Assembly: GCA_938011325.1 (NCBI GenBank)
Contig: CALLUD010000011.1
Location: 124,001-188,000, forward strand
Origin: an uncultured Spartobacteria bacterium
Lineage (GTDB): Bacteria; Verrucomicrobiota; Verrucomicrobiia; Chthoniobacterales; JAATET01
Direction of reading: 5' to 3'
Length of the DNA: 64,000 nt
The first letter of the stretch is position 1. Every line of letters begins with the position of its first letter. The translations under genes and the position numbers were made by a program. The notes beneath the pieces were generated by a model, which was not told the DNA's origin, did no database searches, and saw only the letters and a list, made by a program, of their open reading frames with translations. Shown here piece by piece: positions 9,332 through 17,630 of this stretch.

Positions 9332-10681
9332 ATGCTGCGCCATTGCGTCTTGTTCCTCGTCGTCCTGATGCTCCCGCTCGATTCGCGGGCAGCGACCGCG
9401 CGGGTTGAGCCGAATGAGGTGCTCGTCGGGTCATTTCGCGGCTGGGGCACCTCGTTGTGCTGGTGGGCAAACGTGATCGGCGGGCTCAAGAATCACGAAG
9501 AGTTCGCGGACGCCATTTTCACGGACCTCGGGCTCACCATCGTTCGCTACAACATCGGCGGCGGCGAGAATCCCGCCCTCCCCACGCTGCCATCCGATCC
9601 GCGCGCCCGCATGGAGGGCTTTCAAGACAAGGACCGAAACTGGAACTTCGAGGCGGATGCGAATCAGCGGCGCATGTTGTGCGCCGCCGTCGCGCGCGGC
9701 GTGGAGCATGTCGATGCCTTCGCGAATTCTCCGCCGTGGTGGATGACTGTCAGCAAAAGCGTGACCGGCAATCTGAATCCCCTCGCGAACAATCTTCGCA
9801 AGGACGCCGAGGAGGATTTCGCAAACTACCTCGTCACGGCTATGGCAGCCCTCGAAAAGCAGGATGGCGTCCGCTTCGACACGATCACGCCGATGAACGA
9901 GCCGCTTTCTCCGTGGTGGCTGGGAAATCGCCAGGAAGGCTGCCATATGAACGCCGAGCAGCAGGTCCGCGTGCTCGATCACCTTCACGCCGCGCTGGAA
10001 AAGGCGAAGCTTTCGGTCGGTCTCGTCGCGCCGGAAACCTTCAGCACGGACGAGGCGATTCGCGCGCTGAATGAATATCCGGAATCCACCCGCAGCCGGC
10101 TCCGCGCCATCGCCACCCACGGCTACGACACCCGCAAGGCCTCCGAGCTTCGCGCCGCAGCGGGAAACACCCCGATCTGGCTCTCCGAGCACGGCGACAG
10201 CGACGCGAGCGGAATGGAGACCGCGCGTGCCATCCTCGAGGATCTTCACGCGCTCCATTTCGAGGAGTGGGTCTACTGGCAGGCCGTGGAGCCCGACAAC
10301 GGCTGGGGGCTCATCGTCAACGCACTCGACGGCAAATCCACGGAATGGAAAACGACGCCGCGATATGACGTCCTGCGTCAGTTCACGAAATTCATCCGCC
10401 CCGGGAGCCGCATTGTTTCCACCGGAGATCCGGATTCCATCGCCGCACTTTCCTCCGACGGCAATTCACTCGCCATCGTCGCGCTGAACGACCGCGAATC
10501 CCCCGAGCCGTTCACCGTGGATCTCTCCAAAACGGATTTTCAAGCCGAAGAGGCGACCGCCGTTCGAACTTCCCCAACCGAACGCTTTGCGAACCAGCCG
10601 TCGTTGCGGATCGAACACGGCAGGCTCGACACCACCCTGCCGCCGAAGTCCGTAACGACCTTCGTGATTTCGAAGCCGTAA
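9332..10681 (+). CDS. Secreted glycoside hydrolase family 30 (endo-beta-1,6-galactanase-like)
   Basis: A 449-residue exported enzyme with a signal peptide of about 20 residues ending near SRAATA. The GWGTSLCWWA start of the mature part and the PPWWM segment near residue 132 are typical of GH30. The likely acid/base is Glu190 in ITPMNEP and the nucleophile Glu286 in WLSEHGD. The C-terminal 80 residues form the beta-sandwich that packs on the GH30 barrel. The closest subgroup I recall is GH30_5, which cuts beta-1,6-galactan side chains of arabinogalactan proteins; a glucanase or xylanase activity is possible. It precedes the two-component system and the large cellulase. Confidence 0.85.
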   Translation: MLRHCVLFLVVLMLPLDSRAATARVEPNEVLVGSFRGWGTSLCWWANVIGGLKNHEEFADAIFTDLGLTIVRYNIGGGENPALPTLPSDPRARMEGFQDKDRNWNFEADANQRRMLCAAVARGVEHVDAFANSPPWWMTVSKSVTGNLNPLANNLRKDAEEDFANYLVTAMAALEKQDGVRFDTITPMNEPLSPWWLGNRQEGCHMNAEQQVRVLDHLHAALEKAKLSVGLVAPETFSTDEAIRALNEYPESTRSRLRAIATHGYDTRKASELRAAAGNTPIWLSEHGDSDASGMETARAILEDLHALHFEEWVYWQAVEPDNGWGLIVNALDGKSTEWKTTPRYDVLRQFTKFIRPGSRIVSTGDPDSIAALSSDGNSLAIVALNDRESPEPFTVDLSKTDFQAEEATAVRTSPTERFANQPSLRIEHGRLDTTLPPKSVTTFVISKP

Positions 10682-10684
10682 CCG

Positions 10685-11401
10685 TCACCCCAAGGCGTCG
10701 CGCAGCCGGGAATGCGCCACCCGCCCCACCCGCAACGGCTCGCCGATTCCGGCAAGGTGCAGCAGCGTATCGTCCCGCGACACGCGCTCGATTTTCGTGA
10801 TGCGGTCCATGTTCACGATTCGCGAGCGATCCACGCGCAGGAACGGTGGGTTGGGCAGCTGACGCTCATACGCCCCAAGGTTCTGGCAGATCATCAGCGC
10901 GGGCTCACCCGCCACGAAAATCCTCGTAAAATCACCGTCCGCCTCGAGCACGGTCAGGGTGTCGAGAGTTGCCACAAGCGTTCGTCCCGGCGTGCGAAGG
11001 CAGATGCGATCCCCGGGCGAATAGGTGCTTTCGGCCGCAGCGTTCAACCCGCACGCCGCGCGCAGGCGTTGCACCGCGATCGCGAGCCTCGTCGCCCGCA
11101 CCGGCTTGAGAAGGTAGTCGACCGCCTCGACTTCGAAGGCGCGCACCGCGTGCTCGGAATGCGCGGTCACAAAAACGACCTTGGGCGGTCGTTCGACCTC
11201 CTTGAGCAGCTCGAAACCATCCGCGCGTGGCATCCGGATGTCGAGAAACACGGCGTCCGGCTTCTTTGCGCTCAACAGGCTCCGCGCAGCGGCCACGCCA
11301 TCCGCCTCCCCGACAATTTCCAGGTCCGGCATGCGCGCCAGCGATTGCCGCAGCGCCTGGCGCGCCAGCCGTTCATCATCGACGAGCGCTACGCGGAGCA
11401 T
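10685..11401 (-). CDS. LytTR-family response regulator
   Basis: This 238-residue cytoplasmic regulator has a receiver domain (VALVDDERLAR start, phospho-acceptor Asp in AVFLDIRMP near residue 55, KPVRA near 100) and a C-terminal LytTR DNA-binding domain with the NPPFLRVDRSRIVNMDRI segment. LytTR regulators bind imperfect direct repeats upstream of target promoters. Its start overlaps the end of the histidine kinase gene by 13 bp, so the pair is one operon. It lies between two secreted glycan hydrolase genes, which are plausible targets, but no binding site was identified. Confidence 0.93.
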   Translation of the reverse strand: MLRVALVDDERLARQALRQSLARMPDLEIVGEADGVAAARSLLSAKKPDAVFLDIRMPRADGFELLKEVERPPKVVFVTAHSEHAVRAFEVEAVDYLLKPVRATRLAIAVQRLRAACGLNAAAESTYSPGDRICLRTPGRTLVATLDTLTVLEADGDFTRIFVAGEPALMICQNLGAYERQLPNPPFLRVDRSRIVNMDRITKIERVSRDDTLLHLAGIGEPLRVGRVAHSRLRDALG

Positions 11402-12534
11402 GGTTCGCCTCGAAGTTGAAGTTCCGCCGTCACGATCCCATCCATCTGGCTCAATTCAAACAACGCCCGACCTGGATAGTGAAACTCCAGTCGCCGTCGC
11501 AGCGTTTCCAATCCGACGCCTTCCACCACCTCGAGGTTCTCCGGCAGGCGTCCCGGGTTGCTCACGGTCACGGTAAGCATATCGCCGTCGCAGCCCGCCC
11601 AGATCCGCAACTCGCACCGTTCCTCCTGCAACCCGTGCTTCACCGCATTCTCGATCAACGGCTGCAGCAGGAAACTCGGCACCATTCGCTGCCGCGCCTC
11701 GACCTCGGCCTCGACGCTCGCCGACATCCGGTCGCCAAAACGCGCCTGCTCGATGCGCAAATACGCCGTCACCGCGTCCAGCTCCGCAGCAAGCGGCGCG
11801 AGCACATGATGACGGTGGTCCAGCGAGTAGCGGAGGTAGTCCGACAGCTCATGCACCATCTCGAGGGCGGCATCGGGATTCGTGCTGATTTCCGACGCGA
11901 TGCCGTTGAGCGAATTGAAAAGGAAATGCGGGTCCAGCTGCGCGCGGAGCAGTTGAAGCTCCATCCGCTGGGCCTCGCTGGCGGCCTGTGCGGCGCGCTG
12001 GTGCTCGATGCGCGCCGCGTCGCGCGTCTTCAAGGCAAAGAACGTCAGGCTCCACGTCAGATACAGCAGCGAAATGAAGATGATCCGAAAGAGCCACTCC
12101 TCGCGCGGGGTCCATCCCGTGGTATGCCAGCCGGCGATTTCCACCACGCCGCGCACGATCGCCGCCTGCAGCAGGCCCGCGGCGACACAAAGAAAGATCA
12201 TCCACGCCGCGCTCTTGACGCGAAACGGATCGCTCAGTGAAGGCCGCCGATACACAAGGTAAAGCCCGCCGGAGATCAAAAAGGCAAGGGGCTCCTGCAA
12301 CAGCGTCAGGCAGAACGCCCGCTGGGCATCCGTGATCGCGGCATACCGGATGAGAAACCCGAAAACCCCGAAGACGCTCCAGATCACGAGGTTCAGCTTC
12401 CAGAACGTAGCCGGATTCGAAACCCACGATGTCAGGCGGTCGCGCACCGGCACATCGTGCGGGTCCGTTCTGGGTGGGTCAACGCTGCGCGCCTTGCTTG
12501 CTGCCGTGTTCATCGAGTTTTTCGCCCGGCTCAC
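11389..12534 (-). CDS. LytS/AlgZ-type sensor histidine kinase
   Basis: A 381-residue membrane sensor. Four hydrophobic segments lie between about residues 40 and 170, without a large periplasmic loop, followed by a short coiled region and the His_kinase domain of the LytS/YehU type. The phospho-acceptor His is in QLDPHFLFNSLN near residue 203, and the ATP-binding N-box is LIENAVKHGL near residue 290; the G-box is short (GVGLETLRRRLE). It is the partner of the LytTR regulator and is transcribed divergently from the LPMO-GH9 gene with only 58 bp between start codons. The signal could be membrane state or a small sugar; nothing in the sequence decides this. Confidence 0.92.
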   Translation of the reverse strand: MSRAKNSMNTAASKARSVDPPRTDPHDVPVRDRLTSWVSNPATFWKLNLVIWSVFGVFGFLIRYAAITDAQRAFCLTLLQEPLAFLISGGLYLVYRRPSLSDPFRVKSAAWMIFLCVAAGLLQAAIVRGVVEIAGWHTTGWTPREEWLFRIIFISLLYLTWSLTFFALKTRDAARIEHQRAAQAASEAQRMELQLLRAQLDPHFLFNSLNGIASEISTNPDAALEMVHELSDYLRYSLDHRHHVLAPLAAELDAVTAYLRIEQARFGDRMSASVEAEVEARQRMVPSFLLQPLIENAVKHGLQEERCELRIWAGCDGDMLTVTVSNPGRLPENLEVVEGVGLETLRRRLEFHYPGRALFELSQMDGIVTAELQLRGEPCSA

Positions 12535-12592
12535 CGAGCGGAGGAGGACAGCCGTTATTTCATGACCAAATTTCGAGGCGCATCAACCCACC

Positions 12593-15500
12593 ATGATGAC
12601 CACACGCCTTTTCCGCGTTTCCCTCCTTCTGTCCACGTTCCTTGGTCTGTTCCGTCCTCTGGACGTGATGGCCCATGGCTCGATGGCGAATCCCATCAGC
12701 CGCTCGTATCTCGGGTATCTCGAGAATCCGCAGAATCCGAAATCCGCAGCAATCAAGGCGGCGGTCGCCGTTGGCGGCACGCAGGCATTCTACGACTGGC
12801 ACGAGGTCAACGGCCTCTTTCCCGCGCGGGACTACCAGGCACGAATCCCCGACGGACAACTCCCCGGCGCCGGCCGCGACAAATACAAGGGCTTGAACCT
12901 CGCCCGCGCCGACTGGCCCGCCACGACCGTCGCACCCGGGCCGTATCAATGCGTCTTCTACGCGCACACGCCGCACGAACCGAGCTACTTCGAGGTCTAT
13001 CTCACGAAGCCCGGTTACGATCCGCTCCAGCCGCTCAAATGGTCGGACCTCGAGCGGCTTCCCAATCCCACCGACACCGTGCTCGACGGGATGAACTACC
13101 GGTTCACGATCAATCTGCCGCAACGCACCGGACGTCACGTCCTCTATGTGATCTGGCAACGCATCGATCCCGCGGGCGAGGCGTTCTTTTCGACAAGCGA
13201 TCTCGTCTTCACCACGGGTGGAGGCGGAAATCCGCTCCCGACACCCACTCCGGTCCCTACGCCTCCGACTCACTCGCATCCGCACGTTCATCTCGACGTC
13301 ACCAGCGACTGGGGCGCCGGATTTGTCGGCAAGGTCACGGTCGAAAACAACACCGGCGCGAACCTCCGTGAGTGGACCGTCCAGTTCGACCTGCCTCGCG
13401 AGATCGTCAACATCTGGGATGCAAAGATCGTCTCCAGGGTCGGCAACACCTACACGATCCGGAACGAAAGCTGGAACGGCACGGTGCCCGCAGGCGGCTC
13501 GTTCACCTTCGGATTCCAGGCCGCCGGCGGAAACGGAAACATCTCGCTGGAGAATTTCACCCTGACCGGCTCCGGTGGTCAGACACCAACGCCCACCCCT
13601 GTTCCCACACCGGTCCCCACCCCGACCCCGGCTCCAACGCCCGTCCCGACTCCAACCCCGAAGCCTACTCCCGCTCCGACTCCGAGCCCCACACCATCCC
13701 CGACCCCGGTCCCAACCCCCACGCCGAATCCGGGTTCACGAAACACCACGGTTCGCATTGGCGACGTCACGGTAACGTTCAGGGTCGTCAACGACTGGAT
13801 TTCGGGATTTCAGAGCGAGGTCACGATCAAGAACGAATCCTCGGCAGTCATTCGCGACTGGCAGCTCGCTTTCCGGCTGAACCGCACGATCAGCTCGATC
13901 TGGAACGCGCGCGTCGCGAGCCAGAGCGGATCCCTGCTCACATTCGACGCGGCAACCTTCGCATGGAACAAGGTTATTCCCGCCAAAGGCAGCGTGAGTT
14001 TCGGCTTCGTCGCGAGCCCGGGTGCATTCACCACTCCTCCGACGGATTTCTCGTTCAAAGGCTCCGCGCCGAATCCCACCCCCACCCCGAAGCCTACTCC
14101 CACGCCCACGCCGTCTCCCACGCCCAAGCCAACACCGAACCCCACACCCGTTCCGACGCCAGGTCCCACACCGGCGCCGACCTCCCCGCAACTCTCGGTG
14201 GCGGACGTCACGGTAACGGAACCGTCATCCGGCACGACCTCCGCAGAGGTCGCGATCACGCTCGACAAGGCTCCGTCGCTGGCGGTCACCATGCTCGTGC
14301 AGACCGCGGATGGCACCGCCACCTCGCCGGCGGATTACTCCTCCGTTTCCCAGACGCTCATCTTCACCGCCGGCCAGACGCGCAAGACGATCAACATTCC
14401 CATTCACGCCGACAACGTGAACGAGCCGGATGAAACGTTCACCGTCCGGATCTCCGGGGCGGTCGGAGCGACCATTCTGGACGGCACCGGCGTCGTCACG
14501 ATCCGCAACTTCACGAAAGGCGGCGGCTTCAACTACGCGGAGGCGCTGCAGAAATCGCTCTTCTTCTACGATGCACAGCGAAGCGGCGATCTGCCGGAGG
14601 ACTTCCGCATCAATTGGCGCGGCGACTCCGCACTCGAGGACGGCGCCGATGTCGGTATCGACCTCAGCGGCGGTTATTACGACGCGGGCGATCACGTGAA
14701 ATTCGGGCTCCCCATGCTCAGCAGCATGACGCTGCTCGCCTGGGGCGCCATCGAGTATCCGCAGGGCTACGCCGCCGCCGGGCAGAAAGCGACCATCCTC
14801 GATGCGATCCGCTGGGGCATGGATTGGGTCATCAAGGCGCATCCGAGCCCGAATGTCTTCTACGGCCAGGTCGGCAAAGGCGGCACGGACCACAGCTACT
14901 GGGGTCCGCCGGAGGTCATGACGATGCCGCGTCCCGCCTACGCGATCACCGCCCAAAAGCCCGGCAGCGAGCTCGCCGGCGAGGGAGCTGCGGCGCTCGC
15001 CGCCGCATCCATCCTCTTCAAGAACGAGGATCCCGCATATGCCGCGACCCTGCTGCGGCACGCACGCGAGCTCTTCGCGTTCGGGGACACCTATCGCGGC
15101 AGCTACGTCAACGCGATTCCCGACGCGAGGGAGTTCTACAACTCCCATTCCGGTTACATCGACGAGCTGATCTGGGGCGCCGTGTGGCTCTACCGCGCGA
15201 CGGGCGAGCAAATCTATCTGCAAAAAGCCGAGTCGCTCTACGCACAGCATTACACCGGCGCCTCGTTGCGCTGGACCCACAATTGGGACGACAAGATCTA
15301 CGGCGCATCCATCCTCCTCGCGCAGCTCACGGGCAAGTCGATCTACACGACGAACGCCGAGAGATTCCTCAACTACTGGACCGTCGGCGACAACGGCGCG
15401 AAAATCACCACGACCCCCGGTGGCCTCGCATGGTTGCAGCAATGGGGATCGCTGCGCTACGCGGCAAACACCGCGCTGCTCGCATTCATCTACGCCGACC

Positions 15501-16360
15501 GGGTGCGCGACTACAACGGCCGCTACCACGACTTCGCGAAACGCCAGGTCGACTACGCGCTTGGCAACAACCCGCTCGGCCGCAGCTACGTCGTCGGCTT
15601 TGGCAACAACCCGCCAGTCAATCCGCATCATCGCGGCGCGCATGGATCCTGGGCCAACAGTATCCAGGAGCCCCGCAACAACCGGCACATCCTCTACGGC
15701 GCCCTTGTCGGGGGCCCCTCCGCACCGAACGACACCGCCTACGAGGACGATCGCAGCAACTACATCACCAACGAAGTCGCGCTCGACTACAACGCGGGCT
15801 TCACCGGCGCACTGGCTAAGCTCGTCGAGGAAAATGGCGGCACGCCGCTCGCCAACTTCCCGCAGCCGGAAACGCCGGACGACGAATTTTTCGTGGAGGC
15901 ATCGATCAACCAGCAGGGCAACGGTTTCACGGAGATTCGCGCCCTGTTGAACAACCGCTCCGCCTTCCCGGCCGGCGCGTCCGAATTTCTCTCCTTCCGC
16001 TACTACGTGGACCTCACCGAGACGATCGCCGCCGGCATCCAGCCCTCGCAGATCAATGTCGTCACCAACTACAGCCAGGGCGCCCGCGTGTCGAAGCTGC
16101 TCCCCCACGACGTCTCGCGAAACATCTACTACGTCGAGGCGGACTTTACCGGCACGCTGATCGCCCCCGGCAGCAGCTCGACCTATCGCAAGGAAGTGCA
16201 GTTCCGCCTGAGCCTACCGGCCAACGCTCCGGCCAGCGCGTGGAACCCGGCCAACGACTTCTCCTACGCGGGCCTGCGAACCGGCAACGCAAACACCGTG
16301 AAGACAGACCGCATCCCCCTCTTCCAGGAAGGTCAATTGCTCGGCGGAAGATTGCCGTAG
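12593..16360 (+). CDS. Multidomain cellulase: AA10 LPMO - CBM2 - CBM2 - Calx-beta - GH9 - CBM3c
   Basis: One 1255-residue secreted protein. The signal peptide ends after Ala27, so His28 (HGSMANP) becomes the N-terminal residue, as a copper histidine brace needs; the second ligand is probably His128 in TPHEPSYF, which aligns by spacing with AA10 enzymes. The AA10 domain spans about 28-212. Two CBM2-like domains follow (about 231-326 and 382-490), joined by long Pro-Thr linkers. A Calx-beta domain (about 535-639) leads into a GH9 catalytic domain (about 643-1086) with catalytic Asp pair at 697/700 (DAGDH) and acid Glu1061 (NEVALDYNA). A CBM3c-type module ends the chain (about 1096-1255). It should oxidise and hydrolyse crystalline cellulose. 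Two ATG codons in tandem (12593, 12596) are possible starts. A terminator follows. Confidence 0.93.
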   Translation: MMTTRLFRVSLLLSTFLGLFRPLDVMAHGSMANPISRSYLGYLENPQNPKSAAIKAAVAVGGTQAFYDWHEVNGLFPARDYQARIPDGQLPGAGRDKYKGLNLARADWPATTVAPGPYQCVFYAHTPHEPSYFEVYLTKPGYDPLQPLKWSDLERLPNPTDTVLDGMNYRFTINLPQRTGRHVLYVIWQRIDPAGEAFFSTSDLVFTTGGGGNPLPTPTPVPTPPTHSHPHVHLDVTSDWGAGFVGKVTVENNTGANLREWTVQFDLPREIVNIWDAKIVSRVGNTYTIRNESWNGTVPAGGSFTFGFQAAGGNGNISLENFTLTGSGGQTPTPTPVPTPVPTPTPAPTPVPTPTPKPTPAPTPSPTPSPTPVPTPTPNPGSRNTTVRIGDVTVTFRVVNDWISGFQSEVTIKNESSAVIRDWQLAFRLNRTISSIWNARVASQSGSLLTFDAATFAWNKVIPAKGSVSFGFVASPGAFTTPPTDFSFKGSAPNPTPTPKPTPTPTPSPTPKPTPNPTPVPTPGPTPAPTSPQLSVADVTVTEPSSGTTSAEVAITLDKAPSLAVTMLVQTADGTATSPADYSSVSQTLIFTAGQTRKTINIPIHADNVNEPDETFTVRISGAVGATILDGTGVVTIRNFTKGGGFNYAEALQKSLFFYDAQRSGDLPEDFRINWRGDSALEDGADVGIDLSGGYYDAGDHVKFGLPMLSSMTLLAWGAIEYPQGYAAAGQKATILDAIRWGMDWVIKAHPSPNVFYGQVGKGGTDHSYWGPPEVMTMPRPAYAITAQKPGSELAGEGAAALAAASILFKNEDPAYAATLLRHARELFAFGDTYRGSYVNAIPDAREFYNSHSGYIDELIWGAVWLYRATGEQIYLQKAESLYAQHYTGASLRWTHNWDDKIYGASILLAQLTGKSIYTTNAERFLNYWTVGDNGAKITTTPGGLAWLQQWGSLRYAANTALLAFIYADRVRDYNGRYHDFAKRQVDYALGNNPLGRSYVVGFGNNPPVNPHHRGAHGSWANSIQEPRNNRHILYGALVGGPSAPNDTAYEDDRSNYITNEVALDYNAGFTGALAKLVEENGGTPLANFPQPETPDDEFFVEASINQQGNGFTEIRALLNNRSAFPAGASEFLSFRYYVDLTETIAAGIQPSQINVVTNYSQGARVSKLLPHDVSRNIYYVEADFTGTLIAPGSSSTYRKEVQFRLSLPANAPASAWNPANDFSYAGLRTGNANTVKTDRIPLFQEGQLLGGRLP

Positions 16361-16381
16361 TCGCTTTAGTGGCATAGGCGG

Positions 16382-16418
16382 AGGTCGCCCTCATCGTTGG
16401 GGGCGGCCTTCGCTTTTT
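16382..16418 (+). terminator. Rho-independent terminator after the cellulase gene
   Basis: AGGTCGCCC (16382-16390) pairs with GGGCGGCCT (16401-16409) with one G-U pair and a 10-base loop, followed by CGC and five T (16414-16418). It lies 21 bp after the cellulase stop and runs into the stop codon of the convergent purU gene. Confidence 0.75.
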
Positions 16419-17277
16419 AATCCCGAAAGACAACCGTCTTGGCGCCGTGGATCAACACGCGGTCCTCGAGGTGGTAGCGCAGGCCACGGGCAAGCGCGAG
16501 CCGTTCGCAGTCCCGGCCGAGTCGGCGCAAGTCCGCGAGGTCGTGAAAGTGCTCCACGCGCACGACCTCCTGATCAATGATCGGCCCCGCGTCGAGCTCC
16601 TCCGTCGCGTAGTGGCACGTGGCGCCAATCAACTTCACCCCGCGTTCGAACGCCTGCCGATACGGGTCGGCGCCGGCAAAAGCGGGCAGGAACGAGTGGT
16701 GGATATTGATGAGAGAGCCGGCGAATTGCTCACAGAACCACGGCGGGAGAATCTGCATGTATCGCGCCAGCACGATCGTGGTTGCCTGCGCTTCCTCGCA
16801 GAGACTGGCGACCCGGCGAAAACTGTCCTCGCGATTTGCAGGGTCCACCGGCACGTGATGGAACGGGATTCCCTCCGCCTCCACGTGCTCCCGGCAGACC
16901 GTGTGATTCGAGATCACGAGCGGGATGTCGGCATTGAGTTCTCCAAACTTCCGCCGCCACAGCAGCTCCGTGAGACAATGCGTTTCCTTGCTCACGAGCA
17001 CCGCGAGCCGCTGCCGTTTCTCGATGCGGCGGAGCGACCAGTCGGCCCGCACCCGGGCCGCGAAATGGGACAGGCCTTCTTCGAGCCGGACGAAATCCCC
17101 CCGGCCCTCCATGGACTCGATGCGAAACCGCGCGAAGAACCACTTCGTCGCGACATCGCTGTAGGTATGCACCTCGGCAAGGTTCAGCCCCTCGCCAGCG
17201 ATCAGGCTCGTCACCTGAGCCACCAACCCGATCGCATCCGGGCAGCTCATTTTGAAAATCAATCCCGTCTGGCTCAT
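16417..17277 (-). CDS. purU: Formyltetrahydrofolate deformylase
   Basis: A 286-residue cytoplasmic enzyme that splits 10-formyl-THF to formate and THF, balancing one-carbon pools and feeding PurT. An N-terminal ACT domain (KMSCPDAIGLVAQ, TSLIAGEGLNLAEV) occupies about residues 5-80, followed by a formyltransferase domain with the catalytic region NIHHSFLPAF near residue 200 and TEELDAGPIIDQ near 240. The start at 17277 gives the standard N-terminus; the frame is open further upstream but unlike the family. A decayed copy of its first 30 codons is present at 19645-19719. Convergent with the cellulase gene. Confidence 0.95.
   Translation of the reverse strand: MSQTGLIFKMSCPDAIGLVAQVTSLIAGEGLNLAEVHTYSDVATKWFFARFRIESMEGRGDFVRLEEGLSHFAARVRADWSLRRIEKRQRLAVLVSKETHCLTELLWRRKFGELNADIPLVISNHTVCREHVEAEGIPFHHVPVDPANREDSFRRVASLCEEAQATTIVLARYMQILPPWFCEQFAGSLINIHHSFLPAFAGADPYRQAFERGVKLIGATCHYATEELDAGPIIDQEVVRVEHFHDLADLRRLGRDCERLALARGLRYHLEDRVLIHGAKTVVFRD
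17182..17253. repeat. Direct repeat copy A (inside purU ACT-domain coding region)
   Basis: These 72 bases encode the early ACT domain of purU (minus strand). They align, in the same orientation, with 19645-19719: 13 bases (atcaggctcgtca) are identical in a row, and the matches continue on both sides with a net 3-base insertion in the other copy. Together the copies bracket the PEP-CTERM gene. Confidence 0.6.
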
Positions 17278-17630
17278 CCGCGGTCCGGAATATCGACCCC
17301 GGCCGGCGGAGTCCAGCGAATGCCGGGGCCCCCCAACTATCCGGGGCAAGTCCCCCGCCATTTTATGGAATTTCCTATGACAGGAATTTGCATTGACCAA
17401 TGTATACAAAATTTCCGAAAGACAGCCCAAGCGTGCCACCAGCGCACCGCCAACACATCGCGAGATGACTTCTTTACAGAAGCTTCGACTTTCGGCTGTT
17501 CGCAAGCCGCGGTCTTCTCCGAAGAGCGCTGGGGTCTCCTTTCGCGATTCACTGCTCCCTGCCTGCGGTATGCTGCGCGCCGTTTTCCGATTGTCCGGAT
17601 GCAAGCCGCTTTCCGAACCCCCTCCCTCCT
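17278..17630 (+). promoter_or_regulatory. 353-bp divergent intergenic region between purU and the PEP-CTERM gene
   Basis: No coding frame in this stretch resembles a protein. It is less GC-rich than its neighbours around 17360-17420, as promoters often are. It contains an inverted repeat CATTG-AC-CAATG at 17391-17402, directly followed by TATACA (17403-17408), a possible -10 element. No well-spaced -35 hexamer was found. Both purU and the PEP-CTERM gene must be transcribed from here. Confidence 0.35.

Noticed and set aside
13575..13740. Pro-Thr-coding repeats that look like a tandem repeat array
   Set aside because: They are in frame, code PTP-type linkers typical of secreted cellulases, and recur at 14065-14190 between domains; no CRISPR-like spacing.
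14225..16108. A 627-codon minus-strand frame opposite the GH9 region
   Set aside because: No family resemblance, no plausible start, and the plus strand encodes intact GH9 and CBM3 domains throughout.
17374..17408. Canonical sigma-70 promoter for the PEP-CTERM gene (ATGACA ... TATACA)
   Set aside because: The spacing is 20 bases, too long for a typical promoter, so only the TATACA and the adjacent inverted repeat are noted.
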